Shown here: piece after piece, positions 23,806-36,032 of the stretch
Numbering within the stretch: position 1 is the stretch's first letter
How the letters are laid out: every line of letters begins with the position of its first letter
NCBI GenBank assembly: GCA_039881045.1
Contig: JAYWVB010000051.1
Location: 124,001-188,000, forward strand
DNA length: 64,000 bases
Direction: 5' to 3'
Source: Chaetomium olivaceum
Taxonomy: Eukaryota > Ascomycota > Sordariomycetes > Sordariales > Chaetomiaceae
Notes under the pieces: model-generated
Database searches by the model: none
Told to the model about the DNA's origin: nothing
Seen by the model: only the letters and a program-made list of their open reading frames with translations
Position numbers and translations under genes: made by a program

Positions 23806-26788
23806 ATGGCTGCCGGACCGGGAGAGGCCATGGCCCACAGCGCCTTCGACACCATCTTGGTGCTCGACTTTGGGTGAGCGATGAGAGGCCCTGGGCGAGG
23901 AGAATGAAAAATCAAAATCGCAGGAACTGACTAGATTTTATCAAATAGCTCACAATATACCCACCTGTATGTTACCCGGTTTTTGAAAATCAAAGACGTC
24001 GTCGTTAGGCGTTGTCGTCCTCGCTCAAACGACCACGGCCATCGCAAAGCCAGGCAAGCTTACGGACATGATGAAATCCGACTGACCGCGGTGTAAAGGA
24101 TCACTCGCCGTCTCCGTGAGCTCAATGTCTTCTCGGAGATGTTGCCATGCACCCAGAAGCTCTCGGAGCTCAAATTCGTACCCAAGGGCATCATTCTCTC
24201 GGGCGGGCCCTACTCTGTCTACGAGGAGGGCAGCCCTCATGTTGATCCTGCGGTCTTCGACCTAAGTTAGCATTCCTCCTGATACCGACTCGTCTACTTA
24301 TGGCTGACCCGTTTGATTTTTAGACGTGCCTATTCTCGGCATTTGCTGTATGTGATTGCCGTCCTGCATCCGGTTCTAACCAGGGACCCGCAGCTGACTT
24401 TTGGGGGCCACAGATGGCATGCAGGAGCTGGCCTACCGCCTCAACCCGGACAATGTCATTGCTGGTACCCATCGCGAATATGGCCATGCGATGCTCAAGG
24501 CGCGGTCTATCGATAACCACGTTGACCGTTTTTGAGGGCATCGAGGAGTCTATGCGGGTGTGGATGAGCCATGGCGACAAGCTGGGCAAATTGCCAGACG
24601 GCTTCCACACGGTTGCCACGTCGGACAACTCAGAATACGCCGCCATCGGCCACCAAAGCAAGCCAATTTACGGCCTGCAGTTCCACCCTGAGGTTACACA
24701 CACCCAGAACGGAACCGCACTCTTGAAAAACTTTGCCGTCGGCATCTGCGGGTGCAAGCAAGAGTGGACCATGCAGAAGTTTCTGGAAGAGGCGATTGCT
24801 CAAATTCGCCACACTGTCGGTGAAAAGGGGCAGGTGTTGGCTGCTATCAGTGGTGGCGTCGATTCAACGGTTGCCGCAAAACTTATGGCAAGTTCCGAAG
24901 CCCGAGATAACCCCCCCAATTCCACGGTGCCAGAGGGAGCTGAAACTGACGGTCTGCAGAAAGAGGCGATTGGTTCCAGGTTTTGGGCCGTGCTCGTCAA
25001 TAGTACGTATTTCTTGCAGGCCTAATTTAACGCCGACCCGGGCTAACGGCATCGAATCAGATGGTGTTATGCGACTGAATGAGTGCGAACAGGTCAAGAA
25101 GGACCTATCCGAGGCGCTTGGCATCAACCTCACTGTCGTCGAGGCCTCGGACCGGTTCCTGGAGGGTCTGAAGGGTATTGATGACCCCGAAGTATGCCAC
25201 CTCCCCCCGCATGATTACGTTTCGCAAACACCACTGACACGGCTTCTAGAAAAAACGAAAGTTCATTGGTATGTTTCACCTGCATGCCCTCTCCCGAATC
25301 CCACCTCCTGACCAGTGGGAATGGAACGTTTCGAAATTAACCGCTGAAAAGGTGGCAAGTTTATCGACATCTTTGAGGAGGAAGCAGTCAAGGTATGCGC
25401 CTCCTCTCTGACCCCCAAAGGAGAACCTCCCGCTTCCGATTGACGAAGACGGCTGACGACCTACAGATCGAAGAGGCCGCCGCTAATGACCCAGCCAAGG
25501 CTGGCAAGATCGAGTTTTTCATGCAGTGAGTTGTCAATCGGCGACCAACGCACACCGCATTTTACTGAATTTCGGCAGAGGCACACTCTACCCGGATGTG
25601 ATCGAGTCGCTGTCGTTCAAGGGTCCTTCGGCCACCATCAAGGTTAGCTCATTTTCTATCGGATCAGAACGCCCGGAAACGCTGACGTTTGTTTTTAGAC
25701 CCACCACAATGTGTATGTCCCCTCCCCCGTCGTGCCAGTCGGGCGCGTCGTCCCAACCAGGCGCAGAAGGAATATTGACTCGAATTTCAAGTGGTGGTCT
25801 CCCCGCCCGGATGGCCAACGGACAGGGTCTCAAGTTGATCGAGCCCCTGAGATCCTTGTATAAGGTTTGTTCCCCTTGGTACTCCACCCATGACGCGACT
25901 CTCGAGAAACTAACTGCCGAATAGGATGAGGTCCGCGGTATGTGGCGCTTCTAAAATCAAACATCGCTTCGGGGACCCGCCCTCCCCCTGTGCGACAAGA
26001 GACTAACGAACCTGCAGCGCTTGGCCGTGCTCTGGGGATCCGGGAAGAGCTTGTGATGAGGGTATGTCCATGGACCCTTTTTTCTCTCGTTGGTGCCTCC
26101 GCTGACCAGGCTCCAATAGCATCCTTTCCCTGGCCGTAGGACAGACCGCTCCTTTGCTTCCCAGCATCTTGTACCAACGCTGACCACTTCCAGCTGGCAT
26201 TGCCGTCAGAATCCTGGGCGAGGTGACTCCCGAGAAGGTTGAGATTGCCCGCCAGGCCGACCATGTAAAGAAATTCCCCGTTGAGGCTGTGGTTTGATTA
26301 TACCCATTCTGACATTCGTCTTCAGATTTTCATCTCCGAGATACGCAAGGCCGGGCTCTACGACCAAATCTCCCAAGGTTTGTTCCCACAACACTGTATA
26401 ACTGGGAACCCAAGCTGATTAGTTCGACAGCCTATGCCGCTGTCGACCCCAGCCGCGCCGTGGGCGTGATGGGCGATAAGCGAGTCTACGGTTATGTATG
26501 TTTCGCTACCCGGGTTCTGCACCCGCTTTCTTGTCGCCTCTTATTAATGATCCCTGTCAGATCATCGTCCTCCGCGCCGTGACAACAACCGACTTCATGA
26601 CGGCCGAAGCCTTCAACTTCCCTTGGGACTTCCTCCAGCGGGTCATGAACAGGATCGTCAACGAGGTCCATGGGTATGCATACGACTCTCTTAACGTTAC
26701 ACCTATCGTTGCTAACATCGTAGTCAGTGTGTGCCGCGTCGTGTATGACATCACCTCCAAGCCGCCCGGGACGATCGAACTCGAGTAA
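23806..26788 (+). CDS. GUA1: GMP synthase (glutamine-hydrolysing)
   Basis: Converts XMP, ATP and glutamine to GMP, the last step of guanine nucleotide synthesis, in the cytosol. About 20 introns can be placed by joining conserved sequence from MAAGPGEAMAHSAFDTILVL to the terminus VVYDITSKPPGTIELE. The class I glutaminase domain shows the nucleophile in GICYGMQELAYRL and the catalytic His/Glu in GLQFHPEVTHT. The ATP-pyrophosphatase domain has the P-loop SGGVDST. The dimerisation domain includes GGLPARMANGQGLKLIEPLR. Most introns are 50-130 nt GT-AG. One at 24888-24959 starts GCAAGT and is a stop-free 72-nt GC-AG intron. The frame breaks at the T5 run 24529-24533 (HVDRF to FEGIEES), needing two more T or one fewer. 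In an essential gene this points to a sequence error. Confidence 0.95.
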
Positions 26789-27127
26789 GACCACGAGTAC
26801 ATGATGAGATGGCTTCCTTCCGAGACTGCGTTCTGGGTACCCGGATCACGAATTCGGGATCTAGGGCTCTAATGCATGGCATGGTATGTGACAGACCAAG
26901 GAAATATGCGCGTTCTCGGGTGTATGGAGGAATGCAAATTCCACGATGCTGTCATAAAAGTTGGATGCGGGACGACGGGCCGTTGATCATGATAGACCTC
27001 AATAGAGCCTTACGAAGATTGAGATCTGCAATGTGCCTAGTGCACATCATCCTCGACTTGTTCCATTTATGCTTCCATAGCATAACCCAAGCCAACACGG
27101 GGTCTGGACCCGCTAACCTCAAGATGC
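26789..27127. other. short region between convergent genes
   Basis: 3' UTR sequence of GUA1 and of the kinase gene. Nothing else was recognised. Confidence 0.5.
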
Positions 27128-28533
27128 TCAGGTCTCAGCCTCACCTTTCATACAAGGTAACTCCAACGCCTATCACAAAAAGGTCAGCACCGTCCCCAGT
27201 CACGCCACACACACACAAGGAAGAAGAAGAAAGAAGAAAAGAAGCCACTCACCTCCCCCGCCGTCACCCTCTCCCCGCTCTCAAATCTCAGCATCCCCTC
27301 CACCAGCCCCCTCCAACCCCGCTCCGCGCCAGGCAGCACCCCCTCCCACCCCTCCCGCGCCACCCGCCCCTCAAACACCCGATACATCTCAAACGGCGGC
27401 GTCCTGAACCCCACCGCCTCCGGCCACGTCTCGCGGCTCGGCGTGCCCAGCGTCTGGAACAGGCTCAGCACCAGCCCCAGCTGGCTGCCGTCCTCGTGCG
27501 CGGGCGGGGAGTCGAACAGAGGGCGCCGCAGGAAGCACTCGGCCAGTGTGGCACCCGCGGCCCAGAGATCGATGCCGGGGCCGTAGGCGCGGTTGCCGAA
27601 GAGGGTTTCGGGGGCGCGGTAGGGGCCCGTGCCGACCTCGAGGACTTTTTGCGTCGGGGGCTCGTCGCCTTGGGTGGGGGAGAGGGTCGGATGCCAGGCG
27701 GTGCCGAAGTCGGAGAGGTGGATCTGGGACGGGGTGGTGGGGGATGCGGTGGTGAGGAGGATGGCGGAGGGCTTGATGTCGCGGTGGATGATGGATTCGT
27801 GGGTGTGGAGGTGGTAGAGGGCGCGGAAGAGGGCGGTGAAGATGGTACGGATGAGGGGATTGGTAAGGGGGAGGAGGGGGGTTGGTGGGTGGTGAACAGG
27901 TCGGCAAGGGTGCGGGGCGCGTAGGGGAAGACGAGGACGAAGTTCTGGGTTTGGGGGTCGCGGAAGGTCTCGAGGAGGGGGATGATGTTGGGGGCGTTGG
28001 AGGCGCGGAGGGAGGCGAGGATCTTGGCTTCGCGCTGCGGGCTGTGCGGCTCGATGTTGTGCGTTTCGACGATCACCTTGAGAGCGCGAGCTTGGGCACG
28101 GTAGACTTCAGCTGTCACGCCGCTGGCGACGTAATGGCAGTCTTGATAGTCGCCTATGGTGATTCCCGGAGATGACTCTCGGTCGTTTGTCTCAGGGGTC
28201 GGTGTTGCCGATGTGGCTAAGACGGGTTCAGGGGCTTCAACACTAGAAGTTGGCGGGTTGCAAGTTGCATCGTTGCAAGCTGCATCATACTCTTCCTAAT
28301 GAGAGTCAGGACAGAGTTTCTTGTCGGGCGAGACCCTGACATACCCGGGTGGTCGCGGTCTTGTACGCCTCATTCTCAATCTCAAAAGCGGTCTGGCTAA
28401 GGGGAGAGTTGCCAACACTTTGTTTCTATTTAGGCCGGGATACACTTTTGACTCAGGGTCCTCACAAACTCTGAATATTATCATATCGCTCCGAAGCACT
28501 AAGTGAAGCTCTCCAGTCGCTAGAATCCGCCAT
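27128..28533 (-). CDS. Csk1-like serine/threonine protein kinase (one apparent frameshift)
   Basis: The start MADSSDWRASLSASERYDNI at 28533 matches the N-terminus I recall for fungal CDK-activating-type (Csk1-like) kinases. The next exons contain SPLSQTAFEIENEAYKTATT and, after donor GTATGT at 28344, GITIGDYQDCHYVASGVTAE with a Gly-poor loop, then the VAIK-type lysine in ALKVIVETHN. Catalytic motifs IIHRDIKPS, DFGTAW and APETLFGNRAYGPGIDLWAA are all present, so the enzyme is probably active. A last exon (27169-27128) after an 83-nt intron adds ALELPCMKGEAET. The frame changes at the G5 run 27867-27871 (a C run on the coding strand) between LADLFTTHQPPSSP and NPLIRTIFTALFRALYHLH, fitting one missing C. 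The first intron boundary is tentative. The target, probably a cyclin-dependent kinase, is inferred. Confidence 0.8.
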
Positions 28534-28669
28534 TTTGTCTTGTTTCCAAGAATGTGATGAAAATGTGAGTTCCAACTCTGGCGATTGGCAATCTCTCCAG
28601 GTATAAATTGCACCGTTGCCGGGGATACCACGAAGAAACAAACTGTTGACGGTGGTTCCTGGAATTCTG

Positions 28670-29245
28670 TCAGTTACTTCGGGCTTTGGGATTTCCGTGC
28701 TCGCAGCTGAATCTGGAAATAGAGTGAACAGATGGCAACGTTAAACCTGGAAATGTGAGGTTTTCCATTCCAGATTGAATTCGATATTGATGCCCGGACT
28801 GTCCAATGGCTCGACAGGCAACATTCTGCAGGGTCTTCAGGGGTTCAAACAATGCTTGTTCCTCGGGTTCGAGGCTCTTCTTTTCTGGCGGAGCCCTTCG
28901 GCCAGCGATGGATTTCGAGCGGGTCTTGGCCCGGCTTATGTGGATCTGCATTCGTCTCAAAAGCACCAACGATTGGCTGATTGCGGACAGCTCGGCGTTG
29001 ACCAGGCTGAGAAACTCCACAAAAATGCGAGCTCCGTCTTCATCTACCCTGACATCAATGCGCCTTCCCGGCCGTTCCTCCTCGCATGCCGCTTCAACTC
29101 CGAAAGCTCTAGCCGCAGCCTTGCGATCGTCTTGTCGCTTTCCCGCCTTGCCATCATAACGGATTGCTGGCGACTTAGCTTGCGATCCCAGTGTTATGCG
29201 TTGATTAGGTGCCCTCGCTGTCGTCAGGTCGCGTTTCCGACTCAT
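28670..29245 (-). CDS. hypothetical protein, divergent from SYP1
   Basis: One open frame of 191 codons from ATG 29245 to a stop at 28670. The protein is basic at the N-terminus, then has a regular helical block (DGARIFVEFLSLVNAELSAI) and a conserved-looking EPEEQALFEPLKTLQNVACR. Codon choice looks coding. I cannot name a family. Its ATG lies only 11 bases from that of SYP1 on the other strand, which is unusually tight and leaves no room for separate leaders, so either transcript may start inside the other gene. It could also be a chance frame or part of a spliced gene. Confidence 0.42.
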   Translation of the reverse strand: MSRKRDLTTARAPNQRITLGSQAKSPAIRYDGKAGKRQDDRKAAARAFGVEAACEEERPGRRIDVRVDEDGARIFVEFLSLVNAELSAISQSLVLLRRMQIHISRAKTRSKSIAGRRAPPEKKSLEPEEQALFEPLKTLQNVACRAIGQSGHQYRIQSGMENLTFPGLTLPSVHSISRFSCEHGNPKARSN

Positions 29246-29256
29246 CCTTCCCCACG

Positions 29257-32187
29257 ATGGCCTCCGCCGAAGACCTCTCCCGGTCTGAGTACCCGGCCAT
29301 GCTTGTACGACTTCCCCGATGCTACTTGTTCTTCTTTCGTTGTGCAGAGTGATTGACCGCTGATCTTTCGGCATGTTCTAGGCGAACCTCCAACCCAGCC
29401 AGGCCGTGCAAGCGCTGTCAGACCGGGTCAAGCGGATCACACGAGCCAACCAGGAAATCGCAGATTGGCTTCAGGTACGGTTACAATATGCTACAACCTT
29501 GCGGGACGCGGGGCTGAGATTTTAGTAGGAGCGCAGGAGAGTCGAAGAACAATATGTTGCTGGCCTCCGCAAACTGTTGGTCTACAAAGTGCCGAGCGCT
29601 GCAACAGAGCTTGGGTTCGTCCGGCCATTGTCACTCCCTCTACCAAGTTCTCAACTAATCAATTCCTTTCGATAGCATCTTCCAGGCACCATGGGACAAG
29701 ATTCTCAGCTCCACCGACGGCATTGCTGCCTCACACCAGCTGTTCGCCCAGCGCATCGACAAAGACGTCGAGTTCTCCCTCCGAAACTTCCAGAACAAGA
29801 AGGAGATGCAGCACATGCAAACCATCAGCGCGAATCTGAGTACAATGGCCAGGGAACTGGATGATGCTACCGAGAAGTCGGAAAAGCTCAGCAGAAAGGG
29901 AGGCAGAGCCAACGCGCAAAAGGTTGATCAAGCCGCGGCAAGGCTCGAGTCAGCGACCCAGACATGGGAATCACAGGCGCCCTTCATATACGAGACCCTC
30001 CAAGCCCTCGATGAACAGCGGATAAACCATTTGCGTGACGTCTTGACGCAATTCGAGACCCATGAGATCGACCAGGCCACACGGACCCAGGCAGCTGCGG
30101 AGGAAGTGCTCAACGTCATGCTCGAAGTCAACACCGCACAGGAAATTCAAAACTTTGTGCAGAAGACCACTGCTGGAAAGCCAAGGATTGAAAGGAAGTC
30201 GACGACGACACGGCAACCGACTCCTGTGACCCCCAACCGCCGCGCCGCCGAGCATCACCGGGGACGATGTCAGTGAGCATTCGGGCCAGCAGAGGGACAA
30301 TCCTCCAGGTATGTAACAGACCCTCGCCTGACACCTTTGCCGGGTTACTAATGAGGTAATGTAGAATCAAAGCTACGGAGTCGGATCGGCACTATGCTCG
30401 GCCGTCGGCGACAGAGCATCCACGGTGGCTTCGGCCAACTCGGCTCCCCGCCGAAGAGCCTCGGCGCTTTCTCGCGCGGTATCGGGAGCAGCCATAGCCA
30501 AACGTTATCTCCTCGTGCCTCATCCCACAATTTGACAGACTCGCAACACAGGCTACCGTCACTGGCCGAAAGCCCGACGGCGGAGCAAGGGCGGAAGTCC
30601 ACCACCGAAACCGAACCAGCGAAGAAGTCTCATGAAGGCACAAACGGGGTTACTGGTGGGGAAACATCTAAGGAGAACCAGACTTCGCAGCCCAGCCTCC
30701 TCAACGGAACCGCTGAGGATATCTTCGACGCAGCCCCACCATCCCAGCCACAACAGAGCAAAGATGAATCGGGCAAGGATGCTGAGGGTTTCACAATACC
30801 ACCAGAGATGAATGACCCCATCTCCCAGGCGCAGCGAGACGCGGTAGCCGAGGAAGGCGACCATATGTTCAAGTTGAGCATCCAAAACGAGCCCATCCCT
30901 GAGGAGGACCAGGACGCGAAACAAGCGGCGTTGTCCAGCGTTGCGAATGCCCTAAATATGGGAATGCCGTCGCGGAAGGCAGGGACCGTCCGGGGCAGGA
31001 GAGATGTTCGGAACACTGTTTACATGCCATCGTTGCCTACCCACGAGCTCTCTTCCGAGAATCCTTTCCCGATCTCACCTTCACCTTCATTGCCAACGAG
31101 TGCGACTGTGCCAAAGCTCCCGCCATCCATGACGTTCTCTTCCGAGACAAGCCATGCTTCGGATACCCAATCTATCCGATCCGGCACATCGTTCGGCGGC
31201 ACATCGTCGTACAATAGCGTCGCCCGGCTGAAGCATCCCGAGATGAACGGGCCCGCATACGGTCCCGGTTTACACTCCTCCATCATCGAGACCGTGTCCG
31301 CTACCTTCCAGGATGGTGAACCCAACTCGGTCAAGGTCACTGGCGAGATCGCGCTCGCCTATGTGCCCGATCCCGATTCCCCTTTCGCAGGTAATTCCCC
31401 CGCCCCAGCCTACCGATGCCACAAGCTCACAGTAACAGACCATGAAACAATCCGTCTCAACAAATTTACTCTCCTCGAATCCATTGGTCCCAATCGCGTC
31501 TTCGTAACCAACACCACCGCCCCCGACGAGTTCTCGATTGACCTGTCCCACCTCAGCACTACCACCAGCGCCTTCACCTACCGCGTGCATGCTGAGTCGG
31601 ACACGGCCCTGGCGTCCCAATGCCCCATCGCGATCCACCCCGTCTGGAAGCCCCAAGCCGACAAGCTCGGCCTCCTCCTACAGTACCGCCTCAACCCATC
31701 TTGTGCCTTCCCCCGGCCCCTGACGCTATCCAACGTCGTCTTCGTCGCCACCTACGAGGGCGCCCGCGCAAGTGGCGTGCAGACCAAGCCCTCGGGGACC
31801 CATCTCAAGGACAAGCACATCGTGTACTGGCGGCTCGGGGACGTTACGCTGACGGACAACTGGGCTAAGATCATCTGCCGTGTGATCGGCGAGCAGAACG
31901 CGGAGCCGATGCCGGGGAAGGTGGAGGTCAGGTGGGAGTGGGCGCCGCCGGCGCAGCATGGCGGCGCCAGCGTTGCGGCCGACGCGGCGGGCAGTGGGAT
32001 CTCGGTTGCGCGGTTGTTGCCTGAAGGCAAGGGGAAGGGGAAGGCGGTCGAGGTGGAGGACGAGGATCCGTTTGCGGATGCGACCTCGCCGCCGGCGTCG
32101 CCGGACTTTATGGCGGAGCAGGAGAGGACGTGGGCTGAGGTGCCGGTTGTGAGGAGGTTGGTTGGGGGGAAGTACGAGTCGAAATAG
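29257..32187 (+). CDS. SYP1: Syp1/FCHo-type muniscin: F-BAR and mu-homology domain endocytic protein
   Basis: Early-arriving adaptor of clathrin-mediated endocytosis that bends membrane, binds cargo and recruits Ede1, also linked to septin organisation. Exons begin 29257-29304, 29382-29474, 29529-29614 and 29676 onward. An intron at 30309-30364 precedes the long last exon. The F-BAR domain spans about residues 10-250 (EYPAMLANLQPSQAVQALSD, WDKILSSTDGIAASHQLFAQ, FSLRNFQNKKEMQHMQ). The middle is Ser/Pro-rich with the family signature MLGRRRQSIHGGFGQLGSP. The C-terminal mu-homology domain runs from VSATFQDGEPNSVKVTGEIA to KVEVRWEWAPP. The frame changes once at about 30235-30250, within a CGCCGCGCCGCC run, between TPVTPNRRAA and PSITGDDVSEHS, needing one base less or two more. 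Confidence 0.92.
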
Positions 32188-32715
32188 GGGAGTGAGTCAG
32201 AAGGGGAGGGCGGGGAACGGTTGGAAGGTTGAAGTAATGATGGGGTTTTTGTGTGTCTGGAAGCTCGTTTTGAGCTTGCAGCAAGCGATGGATAGACCGA
32301 GTTAAGCTGATACCTCGGGGGGGACATGTCTTAAGAAGCGATTTTCTTTGTCTTTGGCCGGGGATTGGAGAGACCCTGAGAGGGGGTTGGAGAATGAGAA
32401 TGCACATAGTGTACATACCTACATAACTATCCTTTGTCGATTGCGTCTAACTAGGTTAGACGATGAGCGGATCAGCAGCCACCGTTTGTAAGGGGCATCA
32501 CGTTACGATAATATTTCTTTAGTTCGAGCAAACATCAGTCCACATCTTTCGATGCGGCAGCACCATCTTAGTCTTATATGTAGCAGTTAAAACCTCATAA
32601 GGGAGCAACAAAATAAAAGTAGATCACAGTGGTATATCCCGCCCCTTCCCTCGAGCAAGTAGCGCAGTACATCCTTCCCTAGTTTGTTTATCATTAGAAG
32701 CCCACCTTGTGGTGT
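32188..32715. other. region between convergent SYP1 and MAD1
   Basis: Both 3' UTRs, AT-richer than the coding flanks. No gene was recognised. Confidence 0.5.
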
Positions 32716-35203
32716 TTATGAGCCCTCCACCCTCCCACCAGCCCTCGTCTGCTCCTCCCAAAACTCCAACGTCAACGCCGCCAAGAAACACGGCACACAC
32801 CCGCGCTCGCGCACCCAGAACTTGATATTATCCCCAATCCGCTGCGCAAACGCGCTGCGCGGGCCGCCGCCCACCTTCATGGTGCCCTTCTCGCCGTCAA
32901 AGACGATGCTGTTCTCGTGCTCGTCGGTGCGGGACGGGTGGTACACGCTCTCGACGCGCATCTTGCCGCCGGGATGAAGGTGACGGTCCACCCGAGCGTG
33001 CTGAAGACGGCCTCCTTGAACTCGGCCGACTTGGCCGCCCACACCTCCTTGAGCCGCCGCGCCGACTTGTGCGCCGACGCTGTCTCCGCGCGCGCCTCGG
33101 CGATGGCGCGCTGGGATGCCGCGAGCTGCGAGGCCGGCACCGTGGCGAACAGCGTGGGCTGGCGCTCGATGTGCGCGACGAGCTCGGCGTTCTCGAGTTT
33201 TAGGGCTGCGAGGGTGGACGCCTGGACGGCTTGGTGATCGGAGGTTGGGTTGGAGCGGAGGGTGAGAATGCGGGTTTGGAGTTGGGTTTGGGCTGAGGCG
33301 AGCTGGGAGGCGATCACCTCGTGCTCCTTTTGGAGGAGGCGGTGGGCGTTTTGGACGTCGGACAGCTCGGATTGGAGTTTCCGGTTCTTGCGCGCGAGCT
33401 GCCCAAGCTGCTCGTTCTCGGCCTCGTCTGCCTCGCGTGGGCGTTTGTTCCCAACAACAGGCTGGGCCGGGCTGACGGAGGCGGACTCGATGGAGCTGAT
33501 GTCCGCATGGAGAGTGGCGACCTCGGCCTTGTATTTGTCGACAAGGTCTTCGAGCTCCTGGATCCGCTTTAGCTTTTGGTGGTCTACACTCTCCGGTTGT
33601 AGTGTCATGTCCTCCATGTCGAACGTCTTAAGTTGTGCCCGGAGATATTCGACTTCTTTGACCGCGAGAGCGCGTTGTCGGTCCAGGCGCGCACGAGCCT
33701 TGTCGCTGCCACTAGCCGAACCCCCTGTTGTCCTCAGCTTCTCGATCTGATCTAGAAGTCTTCCCTTCTCACTCTCCAAAGACTTGATGATGTTGTCGCG
33801 GTCCGCAATCTCGGGTTGTAACTCTCCCAGCTGCTCGACAAGAGAGGCAGAGTGTAAACGTTCCGATACCAACGCCCTAGCAACAGCTTCCGGGGAGTCG
33901 AACTCGTTTTGTCCATCCGCACCGCCCGCGCTCAGCAGGTAGCCCGCCCAGGACTGCCTCTCATCCTCCAACCTCTGCCGCTGCCTTCGTTGTTCGTCGA
34001 GTTCGTTCTGAACCGACTCGGCTGCTTCCAGCTTCCGCTGGAGCGAGCGTTTCTCCTCCTCCACTATCTCCACAGCCTTGTGAATTTGGCGAAGATGCTT
34101 CAGCTCCGTCACCTGTTCCCTGTTCTTCGCCTCGAGATTGCGGATGTGTGTGACCTGGTCGGATAACTCCCTCCGAATAACGGCGATGGTCTCGGCATCG
34201 CCCGTCTGCGCCTTCAATCGAAGCACGTCCGCCTCTAACCTCCCAATTGTCTCATCTCGCTCAATCAGTTGCGATTGGGCCTTTTCCAGAGCCTCTTCCC
34301 TCGCCCTGCTCTCTTCCTCCAACTCGTGGGTGGTGCGCTCTGCCGAGGCAAGCTTTGCCCTGAGGTCTATCGCCTCTCGTTCGGCCATGCGCGCCGCCTC
34401 ATCTTTGGCTGCACTGAGTTCCTCCAATTGCTCTTGAAGCAGCCTGGCCTCCTCAAGCGCATCCCTTGCCTTCCCCTCGAGGTCCCGTTTTTGCTGCTCC
34501 TTTTCCGCCCTCAGCTCTTCCAGCTCCTCCTGAACTGTCTCGACTTGCCGCTGCGCCTTGCCTTTCTCCGCCTCAGCGGCCTGTTTCGCCTTAAAGTCTT
34601 CCTCGGCCCGTCGCTTGGTATCGCGCATTTCGTTTTCCGTTTGCAATCGTGCCAGCTCCTTTTCTTGCTCGTAGCTGCTGAGTTTGTATTGCAACGTGCC
34701 AACCTCGGCCTTGAGTTCCTCGATACGTTTTCGCTGGGTCTCGTATTCCTCAGCGTCGGCGGGTGGCCTGTTCTCCTTGCTGCTTTCACGGCTGAAGTTA
34801 CTCGCGGCAGTGGCGGCGCGCCCCCGGGGAGGGGACGGTCCTGAAGGGCCACCTTGTCGAGAGCTCGGACGCGCCATGGTGCCGCGGGGCGTGGCGTTGT
34901 TGGATTCGCCGGTGAGTATATTGTAGGACGGCTGGGCTGTCGTGCTATTGCGAAAGCTGGGTATCTGCAAATTGTTGTGTTAGCGTCGCGGGCGCTGTGA
35001 CGGCGCGTTCCTGGTTCTCCTACCCTCGGTTCCCTGAGCGAAGTGTTGGGCCTTGGAATGCCACCGCTTATGGTCGCGCGGAACTGTGGACCCCCACTGA
35101 TAGAAGGACGTCGCGCGGAACCGGGAGGATCGCCTTGTGGTGTGAAGGATCTCATCGTGTACGGCGACGGACGCGGTTTCGGTTGACTTGGCGTTCGCGG
35201 CAT
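32716..35203 (-). CDS. MAD1: spindle assembly checkpoint protein Mad1 (one apparent frameshift)
   Basis: Coiled-coil scaffold that carries Mad2 to unattached kinetochores and nuclear pores. Exon 1 (35203-35024, 60 codons) is Ser/Pro-rich and basic, then a 59-nt intron, then one long exon from 34964. Heptad-rich coiled coil fills about residues 110-640. A KRPREADEAENEQL nuclear-targeting-like patch and the region before the RWD domain follow. The globular C-terminus reads EFKEAVFSTLGWTVTFIP, then in a new frame GGKMRVESVYHPSRTDEHE and DNIKFWVRERGCVPCFLAAL. The shift falls at the G3 run 32971-32973. Adding one C on the coding strand restores a protein of 809 residues, near the usual size, and the stop at 32716. 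Confidence 0.92.
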
Positions 35204-36032
35204 TGCAACGCCGGCGATGCAACTGTTTGGACAGAACAAGTTTCGGCTCGCTGTTCTTATTGGCTGATGGTTGCAGACCCAAACAGTCGGTTGCGGGATC
35301 AACTGACGGCTTCGCTGTCAGGCTGTTCCCGAAATCAGGATGACGGTTGACGGTAAATTTTCGACAACAGTAACTTACGAAGTGCCTTGTCAATGGCCCC
35401 TCTAAGTTGAATGAGTGTCTCCTTTCTCTTTATCGTCTGACCGGAGAGTTGGACCGTTTCCGGCAACTAACACGGCATATTCCGCTGGAGCGCACAGAAA
35501 AGTGCAGGTCGTGTCCAAGAATTCATAGAATAGAATAAAACTCGCGATTCAGATCTGTCACTGAGAAAAAGTCGATGGAATAGCAGCTCCGAATTTATTC
35601 GTATTTTGCTTTGTTGGCGTTCATCATTTCCTTCAAGATCCAGTTGGGGTGAGATGTGTGACATTCCAAAGACCTTCTCCAATGAATCGAAGGCTTCCAT
35701 GGAGATGCACTCCGTCAGCCCGGCTTTGTCAAGCACTGCCAAGACAAACCAGTTCTGTGGGGTCGGCCAAAAACCCCCTGGGGCCCTGTCACACCTGGCC
35801 ATGGAGCCATGACGCGGGCGCATTGCGGTCTGTGATCTCCACTGCCTTCTCCATTGATTCCCGGGCCGTTTAGCGGCAGAGTCCGGCAAACGCTGAGCTC
35901 TTCCTAGCACCCGATTTGTTCCTCATGGCATTCGGTTGGAGGTGACATCTTGCAGCGTCGCTGCCCGCTGCGCTCTGATATTCCATCCCTACAATTTTCA
36001 AATTTGTGATTCCGACGACAGAGGAAATTGTG
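35204..36032. promoter_or_regulatory. shared upstream region of MAD1 and TAM41
   Basis: 0.8 kb between the two divergent start codons. No TATA box or gene was recognised. Confidence 0.45.
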